A stretch of 64,000 nt of DNA, from the NCBI RefSeq assembly GCF_018812025.1, contig NC_063050.1, forward strand, positions 9,951,015-10,015,014. The letters are read 5' to 3'. Shown in pieces: positions 24,684 to 36,678 of the stretch. This DNA is from Megalobrama amblycephala. Its lineage: Eukaryota > Chordata > Actinopteri > Cypriniformes > Xenocyprididae. The notes below the pieces were generated by a model. The model worked only from the letters and a program-made list of their open reading frames with translations, did no database searches and was not told where the DNA came from. Both the position numbers and the translations under genes were made by a program. Positions within the stretch are counted from its first letter, which is position 1, and each line of letters begins with the position of its first letter.

Positions 24684-25032
24684 TTTATATTAAACATTTT
24701 ATATTAAAATACTGCTGTTTATCTGAAGGCGAAACCAAGAACCTATTAAATAAATAAATATAAATAAATAAATACATAAATAAATAAATAAAATAAGTAA
24801 TAGTAACAGCAGAGCAGGTATAACAGTAGTAAAACCGATTAAGTTAATAAATCTTAAAAATGAATAATGAATAAAATAAACAAATAATAATAATCACTTT
24901 TTTCAACCACTGTGTTGTGAGTGTTAATTAATGAGTAAAATAAAATATATTGAAAAAAAGAAAATAAGTAATAGTAATATTGCAATATAGTAATATGTAC
25001 AATAGTAGTAAAACCGGTTAAGTTGAAAATAA

Positions 25033-25035
<3 letters not shown>
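24684..25035. other. AT-rich spacer upstream of unit D
   Basis: Mostly AAAT/TAAA-type low-complexity sequence; a segment with AATAGTAATATTG recurs in near-duplicate form. No coding exon is seen. Confidence 0.6.
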
Positions 25036-25078
<43 letters not shown>

Positions 25079-25227
25079 AGGAAGTGGGCGTCTCCGTCAC
25101 ATTCAGCACTTCATGTTAAACATGTAACCAGGAAAGAAACACTCAAAACTCATCTGAACACACATCGAGAGCTTCAGAAGAACTGAATCTACTGACAACA
25201 GAGAAGATCATTTAATAAGAGAGAAGA
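25036..25227 (+). promoter_or_regulatory. Unit D 5' control block: (CT)n-CAG, PU.1-like site, 5' UTR
   Basis: The CT tract runs 25036-25076 and AGAGGAAGTG is at 25077-25086, 151 bp before the ATG. The EICE-like TTTCACTTCC normally about 60 bp upstream is displaced to 23731-23740 by repeat insertion. Confidence 0.5.
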
Positions 25228-28200
25228 ATGAAGATCATCTTGACTTTCACTCTGCTGATGATTCCTGGTAAGAATCTGAACTCAGAGTAAATCACTAAAA
25301 ACAGCACAGATTTGATGAGGAGAGTCTTTCACTTCACTTCATGATGTTCTAGTGACTGCTGAAGAAAGTTCATTTCTGTGTAGTCTCATAAATATATTAA
25401 AGTGTGTTTGATGCTGGTTTGTTGTAGGAGTCGTGAGCTCCATCAGTGTGACGGGATATTCAGGAGGAGGAGTCACGATCAAATGCAAATATGATGAAGG
25501 ATATACAGCAAATAAAAAGTATTTTTGTAAAGGACAGCCGCCAGGCTGCAAAGACCAAATCAAGACTGATGAGAAATATAAATGGGTTCATTCTGGAAGA
25601 TTCTCTCTGTATGACGACACAAGATCAGCAGTCTTCAATGTGACCATCAGAGATCTGACTGAACTGGATTCTGGGACGTACAACTGTGGAACTGATATAT
25701 ATGCAAAAATAGATTCCTACACTGAAGTGAATCTGAAGGTTATAAGAGGTGAGTAACTGAGAGCCTCAAACCCATGATGATCTCCACAACATCACGATAC
25801 TCAACACTGACTGTAATTACTGCCGTTCACACATGAAACTCATAACAGATCCTCACATGTAAAACATATGACAGTGGAAAAGTTAGTTTGAAAATGTTAC
25901 AGGTGAGATGAAACACAAATGATGAAACACAAACCAGCATCTGTTGACAGATTGAGTTTTGTGTGTGAAATGTCTGATGTACGTAATGTGTGAAAGGCAT
26001 CAGCATCTTTGAGAAAAGGGAAGTGAAGTATCTGTGAGTGAGAAAACCACGTGTGGATCATCTGTACATGCAACTGAACATCACATTCAGGAGGCTCCAC
26101 AAAAACATGTTTTACTCCTGGAAGAAAAGTGATGCATTCACGTCTTTCTAGCCATAATCTGATATCAGAGATCACACAATCTTTAGCCAAACTCACACAT
26201 ACAGGCAAAAAAGTGCTTTTTTACATTTTAAAATTATTTATTAAATTAAATATGAACACATGAGCTGAAGACAATAATTCAAATCAAACTATCTGCCCTT
26301 TCACTTTTGGCTGTAGACCTTATTCACAGCAGCGGCGTCTTTGATTTTCAAATCAAAGCCTTGAAAAGCAAGACTGTGAGGGATAGACATACATCTCTTC
26401 AGTGGGTTCCACTGCTATTTAAAGGGATAGTTCACCCAAAGTTACAATTCTGTCATCATTTCCTCACCATCAAGTTGTTCCAATCCCGTAAGAATGTCTT
26501 TGTTCTGCTGAATGCAAAGGAAGATATTTTGAAGAATGTTTGTAACCAAACAGTTGATGGACCCCATTGACTTCCATAGTATTTTGTTTTCTATTCTATG
26601 GAAGTCATTGGTGTCCCACAACTGTTTGGTTACCCAAAATTCTTCTAAATATCGTCCTTTGTGTTCAGCAGAACAAAGAATTTCGTACAGGTTTGGAACA
26701 ACTTGAGGGTGAGTAAATGATGACAGAATTGTAATTTTTGGGTGAACTATCACTTTATTGTGTTTTTGGATTGTTCTGCAGATTAAACATATATATTTCC
26801 AAGAAATGTCAGTAGGATCTAAAAAAAGATTAATGATTTGGATATTTGGATTTGCTGCTTTGTTTGTTGCCTTAGTTACCCTTGTTTGTCACCATAGCTT
26901 CTCTTGTCAGTTTCCATGCCAACCAATCATCTTCACCTGTCCCTTGTCAGCCCCTTGTTACTCTGTGTATAAACACCCCAGTGTTTCACATGTTCTTTGT
27001 CTGGTGTTATCCTATGTGGATGTATTGTGTGTGCTTTTGTTTTGGTTCCTGTTTCTCCCATGCATGGATTACCTCATCATTTCCCTGACTCCTGTGTTCT
27101 GCTGTATTCTGGTTTATTTTGCTATTTTGTTTGAATAAACTCTTGAACTGTGTTTGGATCCTTTGTGCTAATTTCCTAAACAGCCACTATTACACCTACA
27201 ATGACTGATTTTAGTGGGCAAATAAAGTGATAAAGCCTTTGGTGATAAAGCATCTTGCTTTTCTGTGTTTTAGAGGTAAACAATCGCAGAGCATCATCAA
27301 CATCACCACTATCCTTATCATTACCATTACCATTATCAGCACCATCAACATCACCACCACCATCATCACCACAATCCTCATCATTCTCATCAGTTGAATC
27401 TCCAGTGATCACATCTGCATCTCCTGTAACAGGTACAAACTCTCTCTGAAACACAAACACACTCATCTGTGCGGTTCAGATTGTGAGTCTCTGGTGTTTT
27501 CAGGCTCTTCTCTGGTGGTCAGTGCGTCTGTGGTTCTGCTGCTGATCATCATTGGACTCGTGATCGTGATCTGGACTCTCTGTAGGAGGCGTCAGTCAAA
27601 CAGTAAAACTCCTTCTTCTTCCATTTTTACTTTATTTAAATGGAGATTATACACATTAAATTCCCCAGTGTTAAATTAACACCGCTTGTTGATCATGTAG
27701 GAACAACCACCAGGGTATTAAAGTAACACCGAAGCAGTGTTAGAGTTAATTAGATACTTAAGTGATTAAATGAAGGTTTAGTTCACTTTCAAATATAATT
27801 TTCCTGATAATTTACTCACCAGGCAGTTGAAGGTCAAAAGGCACTTAGAAGGTGATCATTTGTTTATATAATGCATACATTTACATTTACATTTTTTTTT
27901 TTTTTTTTGAAAATGACAGATCGTTTCGTTAGATAAGACCCTTATTCTTCGTCTGGTATCGTTTAAAGCCCTTTGAAGCTGCACTGAAACTGTAATTTTG
28001 ACTTTCAACTGTTTGGAGGTCATTGAAGTCCACTATATGGAGAATAATTCTGGAATGTTTTCCTCAAAAACATTAATTTCTTTTCGACTGATGAAAGAAA
28101 GACATGAACATCTTGGATGACATGAGGGTGAGTAAATGATCAGGAAAAGTTTATTTGAAAGTGAATTAATCCTTTAAGTGATGATAGTCTGATTATCAAA

Positions 28201-30351
28201 GACACCTGATGATAAACAGAATTACAGAAGAAAAGAGAAATAAATTGAAAATGTTTGGTCACCATTATGGTGATCAATGTTTCATTTAATTGGACAGTTG
28301 GCACTTTGGTTTTTATGTCGGTTCATGGTTTTTGTGACAGTGTTTACCAAAACACATAATTTGTTGCAAAGAAAGCCATAAACAAAGTCTATCAGGTGCT
28401 ATAGCTTTCATCATCATAAAGAAAAATGATTGAGTAAGATCGCCACTGAAGCAAAGAGGTCAATGATGAGAGAAAAAAAAAAAAAAAAGTTAAAATATTT
28501 TAACCAACAACACTTTCTTGCCACAGATCAAACATTCTGAAAATATATTGTGAGAAATAAAAATTTAGACAAACATCAAGAAGCTGCATATGAATCTCAA
28601 CAATGGTGACCGGCCTACTTCATGTGATTTCATCTAAGGCTGTGGCTGAAGTCAGCAGTAGTTCTTGTGTTTCTCTTTATTTCAGTGATTCTGCTTGTTA
28701 TCATCAGGTGTCTTTGATAATCAAACAATCATCACTCAATTAATCACTTAAAGGTGCCCTCGAATGAAAAATTTAATTTATCTTGGCATAGTCAAATAAC
28801 AAGAGTTCAATACATGGAAATGACATACAGTGAGTCTCAAACTCCATTGTTTCCTCCTTCTTATATAAATCTCATTTGTTTAAAAGACCTCAGAAGAACA
28901 GGCGAATCTCAACATAACACCGACTGTTACGTAACAGTCGGGGTTTACGCCCCAATATTTGCATATGCCAGCCCATGTTCCCAACATTATGAAAGGCATT
29001 ACACAAGGGCAGCCAGTATTAACGTCTGGATGTGCACAACCAAATCATCAGACTAGGCAAGCAAGCAAGGACAATAGCAAAAAATGGCAGATGGAGCAAT
29101 AATAACTGACATGATCCATGATATCATGATATTTTTAGTGATATTTGTAAATTGTCTTTCTAAATGTTTCGTTAGCATGTTGCTAATGTACTGTTAAATG
29201 TGGTTAAAGTTACCAACGTTTCTTACTGTATTCACGGAGACAAGAGCCGTCGCTATTTTCATTTTTAAACACTTGCAGTCTGTATAATTCATAAACTTCA
29301 TTCTTTATAAATCTCTCCAACAGTGTAGCATTAGCCGTTAGCCACGGAGCATATAGCCTCAAACTCATTCAGAATCAAATGTAAACGATATAACAGTATA
29401 CAATACTCACATAATCCAACGCATGCATGCCGAACACTTTGTAAAGATCCATTTGAGGGTTATATTAGCTGTGTAAACTTTGTTTATGCACTGTTCAAGG
29501 CAAGCACGAGCTCCGTGGGCGTGGAGCACGAGAATTAAAGGGCCAGTAGCCCTGAATTGGCTCATTTATAATGATGCCCCAAAATGGGCAGTTGAAAAAA
29601 TGAATTAAAAAAAATCTATGGGGTATTTTGAGCTGAAACTTCACAGACACATTCAGGAGACACCTTAGACTTATATTACATCTTTTTAAAAAAAAGTTCT
29701 AGGGCACCTTTAAGTATCTAATTATCTAATTAACTCTAACACTGCTTCAGTGTTCTTTTAACACCTGGTTCCTGTATGAACACTGAGCAGTGTTAAATTA
29801 ATTTACTGTGTATATTTTTCCACATTGATCAAACTGGTAAATAATCGTAGTGACATTTATTTAGTTATTTTTAGAAATTAGCAAAATAACAAAAAAATGT
29901 AAGGATGTCAAAACATTTACCCAGAAAAATAGTTATTGAAATATGATATGATGAACGCAGGTATGAAAATTAATTCACTTGCTTGTCTTTGACAGTTGCT
30001 GATTCCTCATCCAGAATATCTCACACGACACCAGGAAGCAATGAAGTGGTTTGTACAATTACTGTGACTGAAAAACCATGTTTGTTTTTAAATATTATTA
30101 AATATTTAAATTATTATTAAATTTATAAAAGCTCTTTCTCTCTTCAGGTTTCTCATACTGATTGTGATTATGAGAATATTAAGAACATCCACAGAATGTT
30201 ACCCACAAACCCCTCTGATTCTTCTAATACTGTTTATGCTGCTCCACAATTACCCACAAACCCCTCTGATTCTTCTAATACTGTTTATGCTACTCCACAA
30301 TTACCCACAAACCCCTCTGATTCCTCTGACAATGTTTACGCTAATGTCTAA
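25228..30351 (+). CDS. Unit D: single-Ig-domain CD300-like receptor with three-fold tail repeat, 291 aa
   Basis: Exons: 25228-25267, 25428-25748, 27274-27432, 27504-27602, 29996-30048, 30148-30351. They sum to 291 codons plus stop, with all phases compatible. D1 (18-120) has TIKCKY, YFCKG, PGCKD and YNCGT and an NVT sequon. D2 and D3 are absent. Only ATGTTACAGGTGAGA at 25893-25907, the old D3 donor, remains. The stalk (121-173) is Ser/Pro/Leu-rich and the TM (174-206) has no charge. The tail has DYENI at Tyr232 and three repeats with period 17 residues (PTNPSDSSNTVYA) giving Tyr254, Tyr271 and Tyr288, ending NVYANV. None is a canonical ITIM, but YENI and YANV are YxN Grb2-SH2-type sites. The TM-to-tail intron is swollen by transposons. 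Confidence 0.82.
26423..26754. mobile_element. Fold-back MITE (AGGGATAGTTCACCC type)
   Basis: AGGGATAGTTCACCC at the left and GGGTGAACTATCACT at the right are inverted, flanked by TTAA (26419-26422) and TTAT. The whole element is a near-palindrome, since CTTCCATAG/CTATGGAAG lies at its centre. It resembles the short hairpin-forming MITEs described in zebrafish. It lies in the D1-stalk intron of unit D. Confidence 0.7.
26870..27195 (+). repeat. Probable solo or partial LTR in unit D intron
   Basis: This stretch has the layout of a fish LTR: C/T-rich start, TGTATAAACACCCC as TATA-like box near 26964, CTTGTTTGGTTCCTG-like words, GAATAAACTCTTGAAC as polyA region near 27133 and an end in ACA near 27195. 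A matching TSD was not identified, so borders are approximate. Confidence 0.4.
27651..29811. mobile_element. Composite DNA transposon in unit D intron (ACACAGTAAA-type ends)
   Basis: Left ACACATTAAATTCC with CCAGTGTTAAATTAACACC and right GCAGTGTTAAATTAA with TTTACTGTGT are inverted. Subterminal GAAGCAGTGTTAGAGTTAATT recurs inverted at about 29725-29750. It interrupts the TM-tail intron that is only about 120 bp in units A-C. Two other elements, at about 27767-28175 and 28752-29709, are nested inside. Related ends flank 41667-42502 in unit E. Confidence 0.6.
28752..29709. mobile_element. TTAA-target element with AGGTGCCCT ends (958 bp)
   Basis: It starts AGGTGCCCTCGA and ends CTAGGGCACCT, flanked by TTAA on both sides (28748-28751 and 29710-29713). 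A perfect short palindrome CGACTGTTACGTAACAGTCG lies at about 28921-28940. A sister copy is at 44483-46808. It is non-autonomous, with no transposase frame. Confidence 0.8.
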
Positions 30352-31416
30352 CAGAAGTTCACATCTCGCTTCATCATCATCATGTACAGAATGACGCAGA
30401 TGGTCCTGATGATGTTCATCTTTAATATAATAATAATAATCAGAGTCATTATATGCAGTTATGAGTCAGAGATTACAGCAAATGTTAGTGATTGGCTATT
30501 ATTAGTTTGTTATTTGCACAGCTATTATTCCTGCTCTAGTAATTTATGTAAGTTTAATAATGTATGAATTTGTGTATAACTAAAGATAATTGTTCTTTAC
30601 ATGTGTTATTATTTGAAATGTAAATCTTGGTGGTAACTAATGTTCTTGTTCTTACAAACCTGTCTGTCCAGATAAAGCGCTTTATGATTTGTTGATTTCT
30701 GTAATGTGTTTGATTGTCACACGCAGCTATTGAAGGTCAGTTATTCAGAGTTACAAGTCATCTATGAAGAGTAATTTCATATCCATGAGAACGTAAGATA
30801 ATCCGGACAGACAGAGACTGTGAATGTGTTTGTGTGTTGTGATGATTCAGTCACGTGATCAGCTGCTGTCCGCGGTGCTGAACATCATCTGAACACTAGA
30901 GGGAGCTGCTTGAGACTCTCACACTTCAACTTCTCCTTAATTAGTTTCACTTTCATTTGCTCATGGTTTGCAGCAGGTTTTGATCTGTCATTTAAGCAAA
31001 AGAGGTTGGAAAACAGTTTTATGAATGTAAATTCACTTACTATATTTAACAATAGAAAATATCATTAAAACTAGAAGATGCAAATGATGTGAAATTAAGT
31101 GAAATTAAGCCTTAAATTTGTCTCCATTTAAAGGTTAAATCGTTACCATATTAATACATTGCAAATATTTACCCTATATTAATCGATCAGAAACATGCAT
31201 TTATAGGGTCACTGTCCAGTGTCTTAGGGCGTTTTCAGATCTGTAGATCATTTTCTTCTTGGTTCAGTTCGCTTTCACAAGGCAACATTTCAAAGCACAC
31301 CAAAATGTGTTCATGCAGATCACATGTGAGGAAAGCTGTCCTCTTACTGCTCAGTTTTTAATATAAATATAATGCTGTTAGAGTGGGAATCGGGACAGCT
31401 TTGTTGGGACCATAGA
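30352..31416 (+). other. 3' UTR and flank of unit D
   Basis: The flank landmark CACGTGATCAGCTGCTGTCC is at 30853-30872, followed by GAACACTAGAGGGAGC. No canonical AATAAA close to the stop is seen. From about 31225 the sequence changes to a repeat-like segment. No exon is supported. Confidence 0.5.
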
Positions 31417-31625
31417 CTGTAAAAAAAGATGGATGACACGACGGCGCTTCCTTCCATTGTATTGAACTGAAGCCAAAATGAGCCGACGAATGGGCGCTGA
31501 CACGTTACGCAATACGTCAAAAAAAAAAAAAAAAGTTTGGAGCCTGGGCATGCGCAGAAGGAATCGTCAGTGGAGCCACAGTCGCGAGTCGCGGTATCAA
31601 ACTTCCTTCATGTATTTTAAATAGA
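31417..31625. repeat. Fragment of a common fish interspersed repeat
   Basis: CATAGACTGTAAAAAAAGATGG and TTGAACTGAAGCCAAAATGAGC-like words, followed by GCATGCGCA, are hallmarks of a widespread fish repeat. Class and borders are uncertain. Confidence 0.4.
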
Positions 31626-31752
31626 CTATAAAAATTATACACAATTTAAAATTCTACCTATAAAATAATAGGCTATTCTGTTTCTAGAACAATAATATTT
31701 TTGAAACAGCAAATTCAGTAGATAAAATTAATATAATATGCCTAGAAACAAC

Positions 31753-33073
31753 TAGCCTGACTACGTCAGACTTCCTACTTCCGCTCAATTTCATTTCGCT
31801 TCTGTACTCAGTCTGATACAGCGTCAGAGCTTTCTGTTTGCCACCGGTCTGGAAACAGCCGGGCCAATCAACGAACAGAGGGCGGGCTGAGAGCCGTGAC
31901 GTAGATGCTAAGCGCCGAGTTTTACATTGTAGGTTAGAGAAATCGAAAACCGAAACGACCGCGGAAATGGGAAACGAGACACAGGATGCAATTCGCACTG
32001 TTATGGAGAACATTCAACTCTTTTTCAAACTGAAGCCAGAAGCTGAAGCTCGCATCATCATGGGCACGTTCAAGCTCACACCGGTGCGCAATGTTTTGCT
32101 ACGTTTTCCGGGTTGAACGACATGTTTCCTGGAAACGGTCTGCAACGGTGTACAACGGGTTTGAGATATGTTTTCTCTTGTTTGGTGGGTGTGTCAGAAA
32201 TGTCAGCCCAATCAGTGGCAAGATGTATATAAACCGCGCGGTATTAAAGAGACAGCTCGCACAATGGGTATTAACATAAAAATACTATACTTATATATTT
32301 TGCTATTGTATTGTGATGTGACACTTTAATAAACTTTTCTATAATCAGAGGAGAATAGTTGGTAAATATTACAATATCATATAGCACAACAACAGTGATC
32401 AGCAATATTGATAAGCCTAATACAAACAATAAAAATAATATAGATCAACACAGTCACGGAGGTAAGAAGTGGATTATCCTTCACCTGAAATGTTTGTCTT
32501 TTCATCATGAAGTGCAAGTCAAATGTTGTATAACAATAATAGAATTTTCCACAAATCCCTTCACTCGATTTGGATGTTCTCTTTTATTCTGGACGGCAAG
32601 GGCAGTGACTGTAACATCGAGCGTATTTTGCTGTATTAAACACGTATTTATACCGACTTCATCAAGCTCCGAAAATTCTTCAAAAAGAACACAAAGAATG
32701 GCCTTCTCAGCTGCCATAGTTGCAACTCCTGCGTCATCAGAACGGGGTGTTCAACGCACCACCGTTTCCGTTTAAAAAACGTTTTGCAACGTTTTGTCGG
32801 GGCTGAACGCAGCCCATGTGTTTACAACAGGTTTACAGTGGAAGTTCAATCATAGATTTGAGTTCGATGCATGATGTCTGTGCTTCGATGCGGCTGTACA
32901 GGCGCATAACATACGTCATAACTAAACGTATCTGATTGGCTTACGGGTAACCAATGATTTTAAACTTCAGACAAGCGCCCCCTAGCGAGAGAGAAAACAC
33001 TTCTCTATTATGCCATTCCAGACTCTGTCTACGAAGCAAAGTGAAGCAGCAGAGTCTGGTATTACCAGGCTAG
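31753..33073. mobile_element. hAT-like element with TAGCCTG ends (about 1321 bp)
   Basis: Left TAGCCTGACTACGTCAGACT and right AGTCTGGTATTACCAGGCTAG form imperfect inverted ends. Flanks share GAAACAAC (31745-31752 and 33074-33081). An 8-bp target duplication fits hAT. Short open frames inside show no transposase motif that I recognise. Confidence 0.7.
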
Positions 33074-33081
33074 GAAACAAC

Positions 33082-35654
33082 TCTAAATCGTCAGAAACGG
33101 TCCTGCCATTTTAAATCAAGTTCAACTAATGTTAGTTTTGTCCTGCTAATTATTATTTTATACCCATAAAGATAATAAATAACTGCCAGATAACGATCAC
33201 CTGCTTTTTTCCCGACATGGTTAACATTAGGTGTGTTATCCTAACTAATAACATTTATTAATTAGCTTATAACGCCCACATTTAATGTTACAGAAAAAGG
33301 TTCAGTGATCCGTCAGATCCTGTAGGTCGGTTAGTACAGTTTACTGCTGAACAGCTCATTTTGTAAGTGTTAAATAACAAATAAATCGAAAATTAATAGT
33401 TAGATAATACATCTTCAATCTCCCCTCGAAGCGCCGACAGTCCTCAGACAAGCTGTCAATCAACTGCGAATCATGACGACACACCCTGTTTTTATTGCAC
33501 CAAATTGCTAGCTAAAATCTAAATTATCACAAAAACGAACAATTGAATATATATCAGCGTGATAACAATACCTTAAATGACCAAAACCATCTTTCAGAAA
33601 GTTTTATTTGAAGCAGAATTTATTTTTAAGTTTTCACTGAAGTCTCATTTGACTGCATTGAGAGGGCGGGGTTTATGACCTGTACTGCATTCACCACCTG
33701 AATTTAAGTTATTAAATTATTAATAATTTAAGTCCTTAAATTATTGAATTACTTTGAGTAAAATGTGTAATGGTACCCACTTAACATTATATCTGAAAGG
33801 TATTTTAACATTCAATACGCCTTAATTGCAATTTATTAGATTATATTTTTGTTTACACATGGTTAAAATGTTTATTTGTAGTGGTAACCATGGAAATCTA
33901 CAAATACTATAGGCTTAGCTGAACTACGGTCACTGTAGTAATGGTTCAGTTTACTAAGGGACTGCCAGTGACAGGCTGTTGCGCCCATAAAATGCAAACT
34001 TTGCATTCTGACAGTGTAGTTACAGAACAGAACATCAATATGAACTTTTAATGTTCAATTTAAATAAATGTAATTGCAAAAACTATGTAGGCTACTACTT
34101 AATTTAGTTTGTTGTGAAATAACTCAAACTTATTATGTTGTTCTGTCTGCTGTTAAGCATTGTTCAGGGCTGCGTTTCCCAAAAGCATCAATGGTTTCTT
34201 ACAACGAACAGCGAACGCTCTCTGTGATTGATTGATTCTGACTTGCAGCATTTGCGTGTTCAGATGAGCAGGAAAATACTTCTACTACACAATTATTCGC
34301 TAACATAGGTTATTTGTCCAATTCAATGCATATTGTATGCATTAAATTTATTGTTAATTAAACAAAATCACTGGTAAAAAAAAAACCCACCTATTTTTAT
34401 TTGAATATCGATACTTTCGATACTCAACGTCAGTATCGATATATCGATACTTCATATCGATCTGCCCATCCCTACTTTTCAGGACGTATGAGACACACCC
34501 GGTCGGGACAGCATTCTTGGACTGCACAGAGAAGAGCAATTACACAACATTTTAAGATGAAGAGTTGCTCTTTGGTTTACAAAAGTGATAACTAACTGTG
34601 ATAGTGTTTTGTTGAACTAATGAAGTCGTCTTTGGCTAAAACACATGTGCATGTTATTTTACTAACTGAACAATTGTGCAAACGACTCCCATTTGCTTTC
34701 ACATTCACATGAAACGCACAACAGTTCCAGTGCATCATCTCCTATAGGTAGTTTCGGGTTCGGATCCCGGGTCTGCATGACAATTTTTACACTGCCTAAT
34801 TTTCATGCGAACCGTGCCCCGATTCAAATTAAACTGCCGGTGTGAAATCACCCATTTGCCTAAACGAACCAAACTAAAGGAAAAAACACACCAGGTTCTG
34901 CACAAAATGAGATCACAGCGGTCTGAGGACAACAGCACCAGACCCGTAGCGTCAGACCTGATGTTAGGGTGGTGATGGCGATCACAAAACCCGGCCCAAA
35001 CACTAACCCTATTGATAGTGATGGAGGAGGCTGAGATACGGGTGATCGATTTGATCAAAACAAATAATCCAAACATACGGGTCATGATCATCATCATCAT
35101 CAGTTGAATCTTTACATCAGAGAATGTTTATAAAGTGATTGATTTATCTGGTCAGAAAGATGTGCACCAAATGAGACACATACTGTCTAAACAGATGTTC
35201 TTGAAACATTTTATGGAGTTTTTTTTTATTATTATTATTTTTGTTTGTTTGTTTGTTTGTTTTGCTTGCTGCAGTTGCTCACTTGTGAATTTAAGACAGT
35301 AATTTGTGATTTTCTGTAAAGCTGCTTTGAAGCAATATTGAATGTGAAAAGCAATATAAAATTAGAGTTAAAGTTATCTAACTCTTATCATCTCTTATAT
35401 TGTTTTCTTTGTTTTCAGACTGTAGCATCCAATGACTCCATTGGTTATTATGTGGAGCTCAGTCAGACTGACCAAATCCACTTTTTTCCTGAACGAGGAA
35501 GTCTTACCCGACTCGTAGCAGAATTATCTTTTACATTTCCAGTCTATGGTGTTTGTAGTCAAATTAATGTATCTTCAGAGGAGATAATGTAATGTTAAAC
35601 CTATGAAAATGGTTTTAAAAAGTACATGGCTCCATCGTACCATCACTTTACAGT
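33082..35654. other. Intergenic D-E, old repeats, no gene seen
   Basis: AT-rich sequence. A repeat fragment GCGTTTCCCAAAAGCATCAA is near 34172. CGATACT/TATCGAT words and CCCATCCCTA at about 34408-34474 look like the end of a degraded hAT-type element. A run of short ORFs gives no recognisable domain. An open stretch at 35418-35592 preceded by TTTTCAG looks acceptor-like, but its translation matches no family I know. Confidence 0.4.
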
Positions 35655-35662
35655 GTCTCAGT

Positions 35663-36670
35663 CAGGGACGTGCACAGGAATTTTGAGGGGCAGTTGCTCT
35701 GACCTAAAAAAAAAGGGCACTCCCCTACCTATTTTTCTAATAATTCAACGGCCCGTCGTCAATTATTCCTTACTTGAATCACAGCTTAAATAGTGTTTTG
35801 ACATCGACAACCCAAGTGCATTTTACCTCAAACTTGCGTCTAGTTAACTTTCTAAAGTAGCAATCGCTTCTCGGGTCGACATTAACACACTGACAAAATT
35901 ATATTCAGAATTAAAAATATTTTTATACCACTTTTTAATGTGTGATTGTGTAAAGGTTTTCACGAGATACCAACCTTTCGCGAACTTGCTTCCAACACTC
36001 GTTCTTATGGAGGCGCGGTGTGCACGGAGGGGAGGGGCTGTGCGCGCGCGAGTATGTGAGAGAGACGCGTGAGTGAGAGACGCAGGGAAATGAAATGCAG
36101 CTGAACGTTTGCACTATGAAAGACATTGACAAAGACGAAAACTAAGGACATTTAATCTATAATTTAATTTTATTTTAGTTAGTTTTGCCAAACACACGTT
36201 ACAGTTTTGGTTAGTTATCGTTTTTTGTAATGCCTCGTTTTTATTTTTATTTCAGTTAACGACGATGTTTTTTCCCACCTAGTTTTCGTTTTTTCGTTAA
36301 CGATTATAACCTTACTCACCTTTCCGACAACGTTAAGTCGTCTCACCCGACAACCGCGACAATCTCCTTCTAGTGCCGCTCATGCAGGCTCAGCTCAGGT
36401 GCCGGTCGCGTGCAGCGCTGCAGCCACGTAAACAGAGTTTGCCCTTCCCCTACTGACTTTCACTTTCGGACGGGTGCCCGAATATGGAAGTGAATGAGGC
36501 TTTGCTATTTTTATTTTATTATTATTATTTTTTTTTTTTTTATCTAGGCCTACGTGAAATTCTGCATCCATTGTACGATTTTTTTAATTTATTTTTTCCA
36601 CCTTGGAAGGGCAACGTGAGTCGAGAAGGGCATATGGGCAGCCTGTGCCACCCCCCTGTGCACGTCCCTG
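35663..36670. mobile_element. hAT-like element with CAGGGACGTGCACAGG ends (1008 bp)
   Basis: CAGGGACGTGCACAGG at the left and CTGTGCACGTCCCTG at the right are inverted. They are flanked by the perfect 8-bp repeat GTCTCAGT (35655-35662 and 36671-36678). This is a typical hAT signature. No transposase is seen. Confidence 0.85.
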
Positions 36671-36678
36671 GTCTCAGT

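Noticed and set aside
31838..32116. A 92-codon frame within the TAGCCTG element
   Set aside because: No transposase or other motif is recognised, and it lies wholly inside a non-autonomous transposon.
35418..35592. Acceptor-like TTTTCAG followed by a 58-codon open stretch
   Set aside because: Phase, downstream donor and homology to any receptor exon are all missing.
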